From Arthrobacter globiformis (lineage in GTDB: Bacteria; Actinomycetota; Actinomycetes; Actinomycetales; Micrococcaceae), in the NCBI RefSeq assembly GCF_003261175.1, contig NZ_QLNP01000013.1:1-64000 (forward strand): DNA of 64,000 nt, read 5' to 3'. How positions within the stretch are numbered: position 1 is the first letter of the stretch; each line of letters starts with the position of its first letter. This document shows, in pieces, positions 46,405 to 54,689 of this stretch. The translations under genes and the position numbers were made by a program. A model generated the notes under the pieces. It had not been told where the DNA came from. It saw only the letters and a list, made by a program, of their open reading frames with translations, and made no database searches.

Positions 46405-47340
46405 TTATTCTTTGACGCTTCCGGCGGAAAGGCCGGACTGCCAGTAGCGCTGGAGCAGCAGGAACGCTGCGATCAGCGGCAGGATGGTGAGGAGGGAGCC
46501 GGTGATGACGAGGTTGAAGATGGCTTCCCCGCCGGCGGTGGCGGCCTGCGCGTTCCAGGCATTCAGGCCCAGGGTGAGGGGATACCAGTCGGGGTTCTTC
46601 AGCATGATCAGCGGCAGGAAGTAGTTGTTCCAGGTGGCCACCATGGTGAACAGCAACACGGTGACGATGCCCGGGGTCAGCAGCGGCAGGCAGACCTGGA
46701 AGAACGTGCGTGCCTCGCTGGCGCCGTCGATCCGGGCGGATTCCATGATCTCGGTGGGGATGGCCTCGGAGGCGAAGGTCCACATGAGGTACAGGCCGAA
46801 GGGCGAGATGAGCGAGGGGATGATCACGGCCCACGGGGTGTTGGTGAGTCCCATCTGGCTGAACATAAGGAACGTGGGGACGGCGAGGGCCGTGCCGGGA
46901 ATGGCCACCGCACCGATGACGACGGCGAACACCGCCTTCCGGCCGGGAAAGTCGAACTTCGCCAGCGCGTAGCCGCCGAGGACGGCCAGGAACGTGGCAC
47001 CGCCGGCGCCGAGGACGACGTACAGGACCGTGTTGGCGAACCAGCGAAGGAAGATCCCGCCGTCGTACGTTGCAGTCCGGGCGATGTTGTCCCCGAGGGC
47101 AAAATCGGCGTCGAACCACAGGCCGAAGGAGTTGAGGAGTCCGTCCTGGGTTTTGGTGGCGTTGACCAGCAGCCAGAACAGCGGGGCCAGGCTATAGAGC
47201 AGGACAAGGCCCATCAGGAGAGTCAGAGCCACGCTGCGTCGCGAACGCCGTCTTGTCCGTGGGGGCCGCAGCGTGGTGCGGAATCTTGCCGGGGATGATG
47301 CGCCGGCGCTGCCGTGACGGGCGGCTGTCTGAACGCTCAT
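46405..47340 (-). CDS. ABC sugar permease, MalG type (module c)
   Basis: This 311-residue permease has six membrane helices, with the EAA loop ARIDGASEARTFFQVCLPLLTPG. It has a basic N-terminus. The stop of the upstream permease is 2 bp before its ATG, so the two are translated together. It is part of the module (c) importer. Confidence 0.92.
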   Translation of the reverse strand: MSVQTAARHGSAGASSPARFRTTLRPPRTRRRSRRSVALTLLMGLVLLYSLAPLFWLLVNATKTQDGLLNSFGLWFDADFALGDNIARTATYDGGIFLRWFANTVLYVVLGAGGATFLAVLGGYALAKFDFPGRKAVFAVVIGAVAIPGTALAVPTFLMFSQMGLTNTPWAVIIPSLISPFGLYLMWTFASEAIPTEIMESARIDGASEARTFFQVCLPLLTPGIVTVLLFTMVATWNNYFLPLIMLKNPDWYPLTLGLNAWNAQAATAGGEAIFNLVITGSLLTILPLIAAFLLLQRYWQSGLSAGSVKE

Positions 47341-47342
47341 GG

Positions 47343-48293
47343 TCAGCGCTCCTTTCGCATGCCGCGGACCTGGACGGCATAGGCAATGGCCATGGTGATC
47401 AGCCCCATGATGATCGCCACCGTGGCGGAGTAGTTGTACTGCTGCCCGGAGAACGACAGGGAGAACGCGTACAGGTTGGGTGTGAAGTAGGTCGAGATGG
47501 TGTTGGGTGAGAGGCTTTTGAGGATGCTGGGCTCGTTGAAGAGCTGGAAGCTGCCGATCACGGAGAAGATGCTGGCCACCACGATGGCGCCGCGGATGGC
47601 CGGCAGCTTGATGGCGGTGATGACCCTCAGCTGGCCGGCGCCGTCGATCTCGGCCGCCTCATAGAGCGACTTGGGGATGACGGTCAGTGCGGAGTAAAAG
47701 ATCAGCATGTTGTAGCCGATGAATTCCCAGGTGACGATGTTTCCGATGGAGGCCAGCACGAGTTCCGAGGAGAGCGGGCTGGGCAGGTTCAGGCCGAAGG
47801 CCTGGTTGATGTTTCCCACCAGGCCGAAGCGGGTGCCGTACATGAAGCCCCACATCAACGTGGCGACGACGGCCGGCACGGCATAGGGGAGGAAGACCGA
47901 GATCCGGAAGAACGACCTTCCGTAGAGCCGGCCGCTGTCCAGTGCGAGGGCTACAACGAGGGCGATGAACAGCATGACCGGAACCTGGACTGCCAGGAAC
48001 AGGGAAACCCGTCCCAGCGCGGACCAGAACTGCGCGTCGCCCAGGGCCCGGGCGTAGTTGTCCAGGCCCACGAACGCGGTGCCGCCGATGAGCTGGTTGC
48101 GGAAGACGCTCAGGTAGATCGAGTAGACGATCGGGGCGAGGAAAACCAGGGCGAACACGGCCATGAACGGGCCGATGAACCACCAGCCAGCCCAGGAACG
48201 GCGGCTGGCGCGGCGGCTCGTGCGGCGGGTTGTCCGGCCAGCCGGAGTAGCCTCTCCGGTCGGCGCCGCGACTTGCGGGGACGTCATTGTCAT
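47343..48293 (-). CDS. ABC sugar permease, MalF type (module c)
   Basis: This 316-residue permease has six helices and the EAA loop YEAAEIDGAGQLRVITAIKLPAIRG. The basic leader (SRRASRRSWAGWW) precedes the first helix. The ATG at 48293 has AGAGGACC upstream; an alternative ATG is two codons on. It is the first gene of the galactan operon, divergent from the LacI gene. Confidence 0.92.
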   Translation of the reverse strand: MTMTSPQVAAPTGEATPAGRTTRRTSRRASRRSWAGWWFIGPFMAVFALVFLAPIVYSIYLSVFRNQLIGGTAFVGLDNYARALGDAQFWSALGRVSLFLAVQVPVMLFIALVVALALDSGRLYGRSFFRISVFLPYAVPAVVATLMWGFMYGTRFGLVGNINQAFGLNLPSPLSSELVLASIGNIVTWEFIGYNMLIFYSALTVIPKSLYEAAEIDGAGQLRVITAIKLPAIRGAIVVASIFSVIGSFQLFNEPSILKSLSPNTISTYFTPNLYAFSLSFSGQQYNYSATVAIIMGLITMAIAYAVQVRGMRKER

Positions 48294-48343
48294 GAAGGGT
48301 CCTCTGTAGGGCTGCGTCACCTGGAGGGCGACGGAAGGTGTTC

Positions 48344-48357
48344 TGTTTGCGTAAACA
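48344..48357. promoter_or_regulatory. LacI-type operator (module c), copy 1
   Basis: TGTTTGCGTAAACA is a 14-bp near-perfect palindrome, 51 bp before the first permease start. It differs from copy 2 at one base. Confidence 0.7.
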
Positions 48358-48377
48358 TCCATGTGGGGTTTTGTTAG

Positions 48378-48391
48378 TGTTTGCGCAAACA
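48378..48391. promoter_or_regulatory. LacI-type operator (module c), copy 2
   Basis: TGTTTGCGCAAACA is a perfect 14-bp palindrome centred 34 bp from copy 1 and 19 bp before the ATG of the regulator, consistent with autoregulation. Confidence 0.75.
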
Positions 48392-48410
48392 TGATTGGTA
48401 CGATGGTGAC

Positions 48411-49493
48411 ATGGAGCACGAACCCGGTCAACCCCCGGTCCACGATTTGCCCGCCACACAGGGTGGCGCAGCCGCCGCGCTGCGGCGCAAACCCCAGGTG
48501 TCCATGGCCGACGTCGCGAAGCTGGCCGGCGTCTCCTCCCAAACGGTTTCCCGGGTGTCCAACGGGAGCCCGGACGTCATCGAAAGCACGCGGCGCCAGG
48601 TCATTGCGGCGATGAACGAGCTGGGATACCGGCCGAACAGCGCGGCCCGTGCGCTTAAACGGGGCAGTTTCCGGACCATCGGCGTGATCACGTTCTCGCT
48701 ATCTTCGCTCGGGAACATGCGCACCCTGGAGGCCATCGCACTGAACGCTGCCCGGCAGGACTTCGCCATCACGCTGATCCCGGTGACCGCCCCAACCCAG
48801 GCCGGGATCCAGGGCGCGTTCTCCCGCATGGGCGAACTTGCCGTCGACGCGGTGATCGCCATCATGGAGGTCCACCTGCTGGATGCAGCGACGGTTACAC
48901 TGCCCCCGGGAGTGAAGGTCGTCGTCGTCGATTCCGACGCCGGCGAGCAGTACAGCGTGGTGGACACCGACCAGGCCGACGGCGCCCGGAAGGCCGTCAG
49001 CCACCTCCTGAAGCTTGGCCACGAGACGGTCTGGCACGTCGCCGGCCCCGAGGAATCCTTCGCCGCCGAACGCCGCGCCGCCGCCTGGCGCAGCACCCTC
49101 ACGGCCGCCGGCAAACCAGTGCCGCCGGTGCTCCGCGGCGACTGGTCAGCGGACTCCGGCTACGCAGCGGGGCTCCGGCTCGCCGACGAAACAGGCTGCA
49201 CGGCGGTGTTCGCGGCCAACGACCACATGGCCCTAGGCCTGCTGCGGGCCTTCCGGGAAAAGGGAAAATCGGTTCCCGAGGACATCAGCCTGGTCGGGTT
49301 CGACGACGTCCCCGAAGCCTCCTCCTATGCTCCCCCGCTGACCACGGTCCACCAGAACTTTGCCGACGTCGGCAACCGGTGCGTGGACAACGTCCTGCAG
49401 CAGATCCGCACCAACAGGACGGAACCCGGCGTCACCCTGGTGCCCACCGAACTCGTGATCCGTGCAAGCACGGCGGCACCGAAGGCGAAATAG
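48411..49493 (+). CDS. LacI family transcriptional regulator (module c)
   Basis: This 360-residue LacI repressor has its HTH at about residues 33-60 (SMADVAKLAGVSSQTVSRVSNGSPDVIESTRRQV) after an unusual 30-residue N-terminal extension. The ligand domain includes TAVFAANDHMALGLLRAFREKGKSVPEDISLVGFDDV. The ATG at 48411 has no ribosome-binding sequence, but TACGAT lies 7-12 bases upstream, so the mRNA may be leaderless. It is divergent from the galactan operon, with two operators between. The inducer is probably a galactoside, inferred from context. Confidence 0.92.
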   Translation: MEHEPGQPPVHDLPATQGGAAAALRRKPQVSMADVAKLAGVSSQTVSRVSNGSPDVIESTRRQVIAAMNELGYRPNSAARALKRGSFRTIGVITFSLSSLGNMRTLEAIALNAARQDFAITLIPVTAPTQAGIQGAFSRMGELAVDAVIAIMEVHLLDAATVTLPPGVKVVVVDSDAGEQYSVVDTDQADGARKAVSHLLKLGHETVWHVAGPEESFAAERRAAAWRSTLTAAGKPVPPVLRGDWSADSGYAAGLRLADETGCTAVFAANDHMALGLLRAFREKGKSVPEDISLVGFDDVPEASSYAPPLTTVHQNFADVGNRCVDNVLQQIRTNRTEPGVTLVPTELVIRASTAAPKAK

Positions 49494-49546
49494 CTCACAT
49501 TCGGCCAGGTACCGGTTGCCTCGCGGGAACGCTTGGAGGATGATGG

Positions 49547-49574
49547 TTAGAGAAGCTAATTAGCGTTGCTAACT
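49547..49574. promoter_or_regulatory. Palindromic site before the MarR-MFS operon
   Basis: GCTAATTAGC (49556-49565) is a perfect 10-bp palindrome nested between GTTAG (49547-49551) and CTAAC (49570-49574). It lies 34-61 bp before the MarR start and is a good candidate operator for that protein. Confidence 0.6.
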
Positions 49575-49607
49575 ATTTCCCTGACCAACAGGAGGCGCAC
49601 TTCCTCG

Positions 49608-50069
49608 ATGCCTGCGACCGGAGCGGCACACCAAGACACGACACAATCCATCAGGCCGGACATCCTGGCGATCGACCTGCGGACCGCCGTGATGCGGACC
49701 TCGCGCCGGCTCCGGGTCGAAGCGACCGGAGACATCATCACGCCTGGCCAGTACACGGTGCTGGCCCAGCTCCACAGCGACGGCCCGCGCACACCCCGGG
49801 AGCTGGCGGCACGGGAGCACGTGCAGGCGCCTTCGATGACCCGCATCGTGAACGCCCTCGCGGAGCAGGGGTTCGTATCCCGGTCATCGCACCCGGAGGA
49901 CGGCCGCCAGATTCAGGTAGGCATCACCCCTGCCGGTGTGGACGTCCTGGAAGAGGCGCGGGAACAGCGGACGGCCTGGCTGGCCCAGCGGGTCGCCGGC
50001 CTGAGCCCCGAGGACCGGCTGACCCTCAGCCGCGCCGCGCAGATCATGCAGGAGATGAGCGGCCGATGA
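49608..50069 (+). CDS. MarR family transcriptional regulator
   Basis: This 153-residue winged-HTH regulator has the core GQYTVLAQLHSDGPRTPRELAAREHVQAPSMTRIVNALAEQGFVSRSSHPEDGRQIQVGITPAG, with the wing in the DGRQ segment. The start at 49608 follows AGGAGG-like purines. It overlaps the MFS gene by 4 bp (ATGA), so it likely controls that exporter. The palindrome at 49547-49574 is its likely site. The ligand is unknown. Confidence 0.9.
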   Translation: MPATGAAHQDTTQSIRPDILAIDLRTAVMRTSRRLRVEATGDIITPGQYTVLAQLHSDGPRTPRELAAREHVQAPSMTRIVNALAEQGFVSRSSHPEDGRQIQVGITPAGVDVLEEAREQRTAWLAQRVAGLSPEDRLTLSRAAQIMQEMSGR

Positions 50070-51367
50070 GCACCACCTTCCGGGCGCTGCAGAACCGCAA
50101 CTACCGGCTGTGGGCCGGTGGGGCCCTCATCTCCAACATCGGCACCTGGATGCAGAGGGTCGCACAGGACTGGCTGGTCCTGACCGTCCTCACGGACCAT
50201 TCCGGCACCGCCGTCGGCATCACCACGGCCCTGCAGTTCCTTCCCATGCTGCTGCTTGGCCCCTACGCAGGAGTGCTCGCGGACCGGCACCGCAAACGCG
50301 TGATCCTGCTGTGGACGCAGTCGGCAATGGGGCTGTGCGGGCTGGTCGTCGGGCTCCTGGTGGTGACCGGTGTGGCGCAGTTGTGGCAGGTGTACGCGGC
50401 CGCCCTCTTTCTTGGGCTGGCCAGCGCCATTGACGGACCGGCACGCCAGTCCTTCGTCTCCGAACTCGTGGGACAGGACCACATCGCCAATGCTGTGTCC
50501 CTCAACTCCGCCTCCTTCAACACCGCCCGACTCACGGGACCGGCGATCGCAGGCGTGCTCATAGCCTGGGTCGGCACCGGCCCCGTCTTCCTGCTCAACG
50601 CCGCCAGCTTCGCCGCGGTCCTGATCTCGCTGGCCCGGATCCGCGTATCGGAACTGATCCCTGCCGCACCGACCGTCCGCAGCAAACACCAGGTTGCCGA
50701 GGGACTGGGCTATGTCCGCCGCCGTCCGGATCTGGTGCTGATCCTCGTCCTGGTGGGCATCCTCGGGGCGTTCGGCATGAATTTCCCCATCACCAACGCC
50801 CTGATGGCCACGGCTGAATTCGGCATGGGGCCCGGTGAGTTCGGGCTCCTGGGCTCCATCATGGCTGTCGGGACACTAGCCGGAGCACTGCTGGCCGCCC
50901 GCAGGTCCCGCCCGCGGCTGCGTTTCCTGCTTGGCGGAGCACTGGGGCTGGGCCTCTTTACCCTGATCGGCAGCGTCTCGCCGTCGTTCTGGCTGTACGC
51001 CGCCATTCTGGTCCCGGTGGGCCTCGCCTCGATTACCTTCCTGAACAGCTGCAATACAAGCATCCAGCTGTCAGTGGAGCCGCAGTTCCGGGGAAGAGTG
51101 CTTGCCCTATATCTGGCAACCCTGCAGGGAGGGACTGCTTTGGGGGCCCCGCTCATGGGCTGGCTTGGCAGCACCTTTGGCGCGCGCTGGTCGGTGGCCG
51201 CCGGCGGCGCCGTCGTCCTGCTGACCGGATTGCTCGCAGTGATCGTGGTGGTCCGGAGCAGCCGGCTGACTCTGCGGCAGCAGCTACGCGCCTCCTTCCC
51301 GAGGAGGCGCGCGCCTCACGGGAGCGCCGTCGTCAGCCCTTCCCCGGAAGGGGGCACTCCAGGATGA
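50066..51367 (+). CDS. MFS transporter
   Basis: This 433-residue transporter has 12 predicted helices, of the enterobactin-exporter/MdtG-like (MFS_3) group: TFRALQNRNYRLWAGGALISNIGTWMQRVAQDWLVL at the N-terminus and GLASAIDGPARQSFVSELVG after helix 3. The cytoplasmic loop 2-3 has GVLADRHRKR. With MarR it probably makes a drug- or metabolite-responsive efflux unit. The substrate is not readable. Its 3' end overlaps the convergent acetyltransferase by 35 bp. Confidence 0.9.
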   Translation: MSTTFRALQNRNYRLWAGGALISNIGTWMQRVAQDWLVLTVLTDHSGTAVGITTALQFLPMLLLGPYAGVLADRHRKRVILLWTQSAMGLCGLVVGLLVVTGVAQLWQVYAAALFLGLASAIDGPARQSFVSELVGQDHIANAVSLNSASFNTARLTGPAIAGVLIAWVGTGPVFLLNAASFAAVLISLARIRVSELIPAAPTVRSKHQVAEGLGYVRRRPDLVLILVLVGILGAFGMNFPITNALMATAEFGMGPGEFGLLGSIMAVGTLAGALLAARRSRPRLRFLLGGALGLGLFTLIGSVSPSFWLYAAILVPVGLASITFLNSCNTSIQLSVEPQFRGRVLALYLATLQGGTALGAPLMGWLGSTFGARWSVAAGGAVVLLTGLLAVIVVVRSSRLTLRQQLRASFPRRRAPHGSAVVSPSPEGGTPG

Positions 51368-51866
51368 AGTCGCTCTCCACCGAGTCGCCCAAAGTGAATG
51401 ACTTCGTCCCCACCTTGGTGAAGCCTGATTTCTCGTAGAAGCGGATGGCCCTGGCGTTCTGGCTGTTGACCCCCAGCCAGACGCTTGCCGCTTCCCGCTC
51501 CGCGGCCCAGTCCAAAGAGGCCTGCATGAGCGTGGAGGCTGCGCCCCGTCCGTGGTGGTCCGAATGCACGTAGCACTTGCTCAGCTCGACCGATCGCTGT
51601 CCACCCAGGGCGCGGAGCACGTCGGGGTCCGTTGACTGACGGTCGACAAGCAGGGTGTATCCGTCAAGCCGTGCGCCCTGCTCAAGCACCAGGATGGCGA
51701 TCTTGCTGTCGGCGAGGTACTCGGCGAAGTTGTCCACGCTCAGCGTCCGCTTGAGGTGGAGACGGATGTCCTCCGGCGAGGATCCCGGAGGGCAAGCGAG
51801 CAGGAAGGTGGCCGCCGCCAAGTCAGCCAGGGCAGCGGCGTCGCCGGCAACGGCCTTGCGGATCAT
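51333..51866 (-). CDS. GNAT family N-acetyltransferase
   Basis: This 177-residue GNAT enzyme has the acetyl-CoA loop SDHHGRGAASTLMQASLDWA (a Q/RxxGxG/A variant) and the NARAIRFYEKSGFTKVG motif of the C-terminal fold. It transfers an acetyl group to an amine; the substrate is unknown. The ATG at 51866 has a GAGTTT purine-poor leader, so the start is chosen by homology. It overlaps the 3' end of the MFS gene. Confidence 0.85.
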   Translation of the reverse strand: MIRKAVAGDAAALADLAAATFLLACPPGSSPEDIRLHLKRTLSVDNFAEYLADSKIAILVLEQGARLDGYTLLVDRQSTDPDVLRALGGQRSVELSKCYVHSDHHGRGAASTLMQASLDWAAEREAASVWLGVNSQNARAIRFYEKSGFTKVGTKSFTLGDSVESDFILECPLPGKG

Positions 51867-52001
51867 AGAAACTCCGATGTGTGAGCGGGCGAAATCACTA
51901 CAAAGGATTGTAGGCCCGCCTCGGCGCGTACCCCCAGGCACCGCAGAGAGCGGCGCCAACTTTCATTGATGCGCAGAGTATCGTCAACTAAGGTTGACGG
52001 T

Positions 52002-52217
52002 ATGGAGGTGAACCGGTTGAAAACATTGGTGGGATCCATGGACGGTGACAACCCGGTGAATGGCCTGCAGGCCGTTGCTGAGCTGCATCGCGAAATCGGA
52101 CGGGCGGAAGCAACCTTGGTCCGGCGGGCGCGCCTGGCGGGTCTGTCCTGGGAGGCGATCGCGAATGCCCTCGGCGTCAGCAAGCAGGCTGTCCACAAGA
52201 AGTACGGCAAGAAATAG
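52002..52217 (+). CDS. Small HTH DNA-binding protein
   Basis: This 71-residue protein is a compact HTH at its C-terminus: RRARLAGLSWEAIANALGVSKQAVHKKYGKK. Similar tiny proteins are widespread in actinobacteria. It has no effector domain. The start ATG at 52002 (MEVNRLKTL) is preceded by AAGGTTGACGGT. Function is likely DNA binding, target unknown. It is convergent with the GH43 gene, with a perfect palindrome between. Confidence 0.72.
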   Translation: MEVNRLKTLVGSMDGDNPVNGLQAVAELHREIGRAEATLVRRARLAGLSWEAIANALGVSKQAVHKKYGKK

Positions 52218-52218
52218 A

Positions 52219-52254
52219 CCAAAGGGCTTCGCCGGTACCGGCGAAGCCCTTTGG
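52219..52254. terminator. Perfect 36-bp palindrome, bidirectional terminator
   Basis: CCAAAGGGCTTCGCCGGT and its exact complement follow with no loop excess; a practical hairpin has a 3-4-nt loop. It lies between the convergent small HTH gene (ending 52217) and the GH43 gene (ending 52275), so it can serve both. Confidence 0.8.
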
Positions 52255-52274
52255 CTCAGTAATCCAGAACTACA

Positions 52275-54512
52275 TCACGGGTGCGCGTGCAGCCGTTCCA
52301 GCTCCGTCTTGGTGACGGGCAGGACCGTGCCGTGGCGCGGAGCCCGCGGCAGCTCGTAGTTGGTGGAGAGCTTCCAGTTCGGGTTCTCCAGGCTGGTGCT
52401 TTCCAGCGGGATGTAGCCGCGGCCGCCGAATTCATCAACGAACAGGTAGTACTTCTCCTCGGTGTTCGACTTGAAGATGGTGGGCCCTTCCACCCCGCCC
52501 GTTCCGGCCTTCTTGCCGATGCAGTTGGCCATCAGCGTCCAGTTGCGCGGGTTCGTGGTTGGCACGTCGACGGCAAGCAGGTCGCCCGACTTTTCCTGCA
52601 TGATGTCCAGGCAGCCCGAGACCTGCCCCTCGTCCTTGGTGAACCGGTAGTAGGTGTCACCCTCCTTGATGACGGTGGAATCGATCACCGAGTTGCCGGG
52701 GTCGTTCCAAACCCTGGCCTCGGTGAAGGTCCTGAAGTCGCGGGTGGTGGAGTACATCATCTTGTTGTGCGTGCCGCCGGTGTGGTTGGGGTCGTTGTCG
52801 GCGTAGAGCTTGGAGGCCCAGTACACGACGTAGGCGCCGATCTTCTCGTCGTAGTGCGCTTCCGGCGCCCAGGTGTTTCCCGCCGTGTCCGGCGAAACCT
52901 TCACGTGCCGCTGTCCGGACCAGTTCACCAGGTCGGTCGACTCCCAGACCTCGATGTGCTGGCTGCCCTGGCGCTGTGAGGAGTCCCAGCTGGTGCCGCC
53001 GCCGATGGAGAGGTCCGTGGCGATCATGTAGAACTTGTCGCCCTCCGGAGAACGGATGATGAACGGATCGCGCAGGCCCTTGGTGCCGAGGCCGGACTTG
53101 AGGACCGGCTTGCCGCCGTTCAGTTCGTCCCACTTGAGTGCGTCGTTGCCGCGGCTGGCGGCCATGTAGATGTTCTCGCCGGCGAGGTCGTTGCCGGTGA
53201 AGTAGGCGAACGCGTAGCCCTCCTTGGCCTCGGCCTTGGGCAGCGGCAGCACCGTGACGCGGAACTTCTTCCTGTCCTTGGTCTTGCCGAGGGACACAGT
53301 GGCGTGGAGGTTGAGCTTCACCGGGGCACTGCCGTAGGCCGGCCGGGTGACCTCGCCCGTGGCCGCGATCGCCGCGGTATCGCTCGACTCCCATGCCACC
53401 TTGGTGCCGTACAGCCCCGCCGTCGGCAGGGTAATGTTCCCACGGATCGCATCTGCGTCCCACACGTTCAGGGCTGCGGCGGCCTCAGCGACCTTCTGGG
53501 CGTTGCTGATGTCTTCCGGCACCGTGACGGCAAAGGATTTCGACGCCGATGCCCCGCCTGAGGTGGCCGTGGCGGTCAGCGTCACCGTCGCATCTCCGGT
53601 TCCGTGAGCCGGCCGGGTCACGGCCCCCTGCGCGGACACGATGGCCGGATCCGAGGAGGACCATGTATAGGCCGAGCCGTTCGGCCCGGTCAGAGGCAGC
53701 TTCAGGCTGGCGGTCACGGCGGAGGTGTCCCCCAGCGACAGGTCCTGCAGATCGAGGGCAACGCGCTGCTCCGGGGAAACGTAACCAAGCTCCCGCACCT
53801 CGTCGGCGGAGAGTGCACGGTTGTAGATCCGGAAGTCGCGGACTTGCCCCTTGAGGTACTTGTCGCCGCTGTAGACGGACCGCCCGAGGTAGTTCGCCGT
53901 GGTCGTTCCTCCCCCGATGCTTCCCGGGGTAATGGTGACGCCGGTCTTCCGGGCGACCTCGGTACCGTCCTCGAAGAGGATGGCGGTGCCGCCGCTGAGG
54001 GTGTAGGTGATGGTCTTCCAGGCCCCGCGCGCCAGGTCCCGGTTGGCGCTGAGGGTCTGTTCCGTCGACCAGTTGCCGCTGGCGATGGACGTCCGGTACG
54101 CGTTGCCGGTGGTGAAGAGGTAGCCGTTACCGGTGCCGTTGGTGGTGTTGCCCATCCCCCAGATGAAGTAAGGGGCGCCCTGGTCGGCGGCGATCTTCAC
54201 GTCCGTGGAGACGGTGATGGAGCCGAGCCCGCGCATGACGTCGTTCGGGAGGCGGACGTGGGCATTGGTGCCGCCGAGCTGCAGCCCTTCGCTGCCCAGC
54301 GTGGTGGCGTCACCACTGATCACGCCGTTGCGGCCGTTGCCGGAGCTGTCCGCTGCCACGGTGCCGGAGGTTTCTGTCAGGTTGTATTTGAGGACCAAGC
54401 CGTCGTCGACGGCGGCATGGGACGGTGCTGCTGCGGCCAGCCCGCCGAGCGCCAGCGCAGCAGCGGCAATCAGCGCCGGGCCCGTCCGGGCCCGTGAGGA
54501 GGTAGGGGACAT
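52275..54512 (-). CDS. Secreted LamG/GH43-like arabinan-active enzyme
   Basis: This 745-residue secreted protein has a Sec signal peptide (RTGPALIAAAALALGGLAAAAPSHA), a LamG/concanavalin-like domain (about 40-230, ending VRDFRIYNRALSADEVRELG), two atrophied-Ig-like repeats (about 240-420; WSSSDPAIVSAQGAVTRPAHG and WESSDTAAIAATGEVTRPAYG) and a GH43 five-bladed propeller (about 435-745). Likely catalytic acidic residues lie in GLRDPFIIRS and in EGPTIFKS. The GH43 subtype is compatible with arabinanase/arabinofuranosidase or xylosidase; the neighbouring GH51 favours arabinan. The ATG at 54512 begins MSPTSSRARTG; a longer reading adds non-signal residues. Confidence 0.85.
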   Translation of the reverse strand: MSPTSSRARTGPALIAAAALALGGLAAAAPSHAAVDDGLVLKYNLTETSGTVAADSSGNGRNGVISGDATTLGSEGLQLGGTNAHVRLPNDVMRGLGSITVSTDVKIAADQGAPYFIWGMGNTTNGTGNGYLFTTGNAYRTSIASGNWSTEQTLSANRDLARGAWKTITYTLSGGTAILFEDGTEVARKTGVTITPGSIGGGTTTANYLGRSVYSGDKYLKGQVRDFRIYNRALSADEVRELGYVSPEQRVALDLQDLSLGDTSAVTASLKLPLTGPNGSAYTWSSSDPAIVSAQGAVTRPAHGTGDATVTLTATATSGGASASKSFAVTVPEDISNAQKVAEAAAALNVWDADAIRGNITLPTAGLYGTKVAWESSDTAAIAATGEVTRPAYGSAPVKLNLHATVSLGKTKDRKKFRVTVLPLPKAEAKEGYAFAYFTGNDLAGENIYMAASRGNDALKWDELNGGKPVLKSGLGTKGLRDPFIIRSPEGDKFYMIATDLSIGGGTSWDSSQRQGSQHIEVWESTDLVNWSGQRHVKVSPDTAGNTWAPEAHYDEKIGAYVVYWASKLYADNDPNHTGGTHNKMMYSTTRDFRTFTEARVWNDPGNSVIDSTVIKEGDTYYRFTKDEGQVSGCLDIMQEKSGDLLAVDVPTTNPRNWTLMANCIGKKAGTGGVEGPTIFKSNTEEKYYLFVDEFGGRGYIPLESTSLENPNWKLSTNYELPRAPRHGTVLPVTKTELERLHAHP

Positions 54513-54625
54513 TGAGACTCTTTCATTCGGGTGGCCCGAAGGCCGCTGCTTGGAATGGGAACGCTGTTGAAATGGCGGGAAAGAAGCAATCGGGAACAAA
54601 CGACGTCGGACTGGCCGACCTAAAG

Positions 54626-54661
54626 GGGACGGCCCGGCTGTGCATTTAGCCGGGCCGTCCC
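54626..54661 (-). terminator. Hairpin between the GH51 and GH43 genes
   Basis: A perfect 14-bp stem (GGGACGGCCCGGCT, 54626-54639, with 54648-54661) has an 8-nt loop. It lies 28 bp after the GH51 stop on the minus strand. Together with the 114-bp space to the next gene it likely separates the two units partly. Confidence 0.65.
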
Positions 54662-54689
54662 GGTCAAAGCCGTGGCTTTGGCGTGCTGC

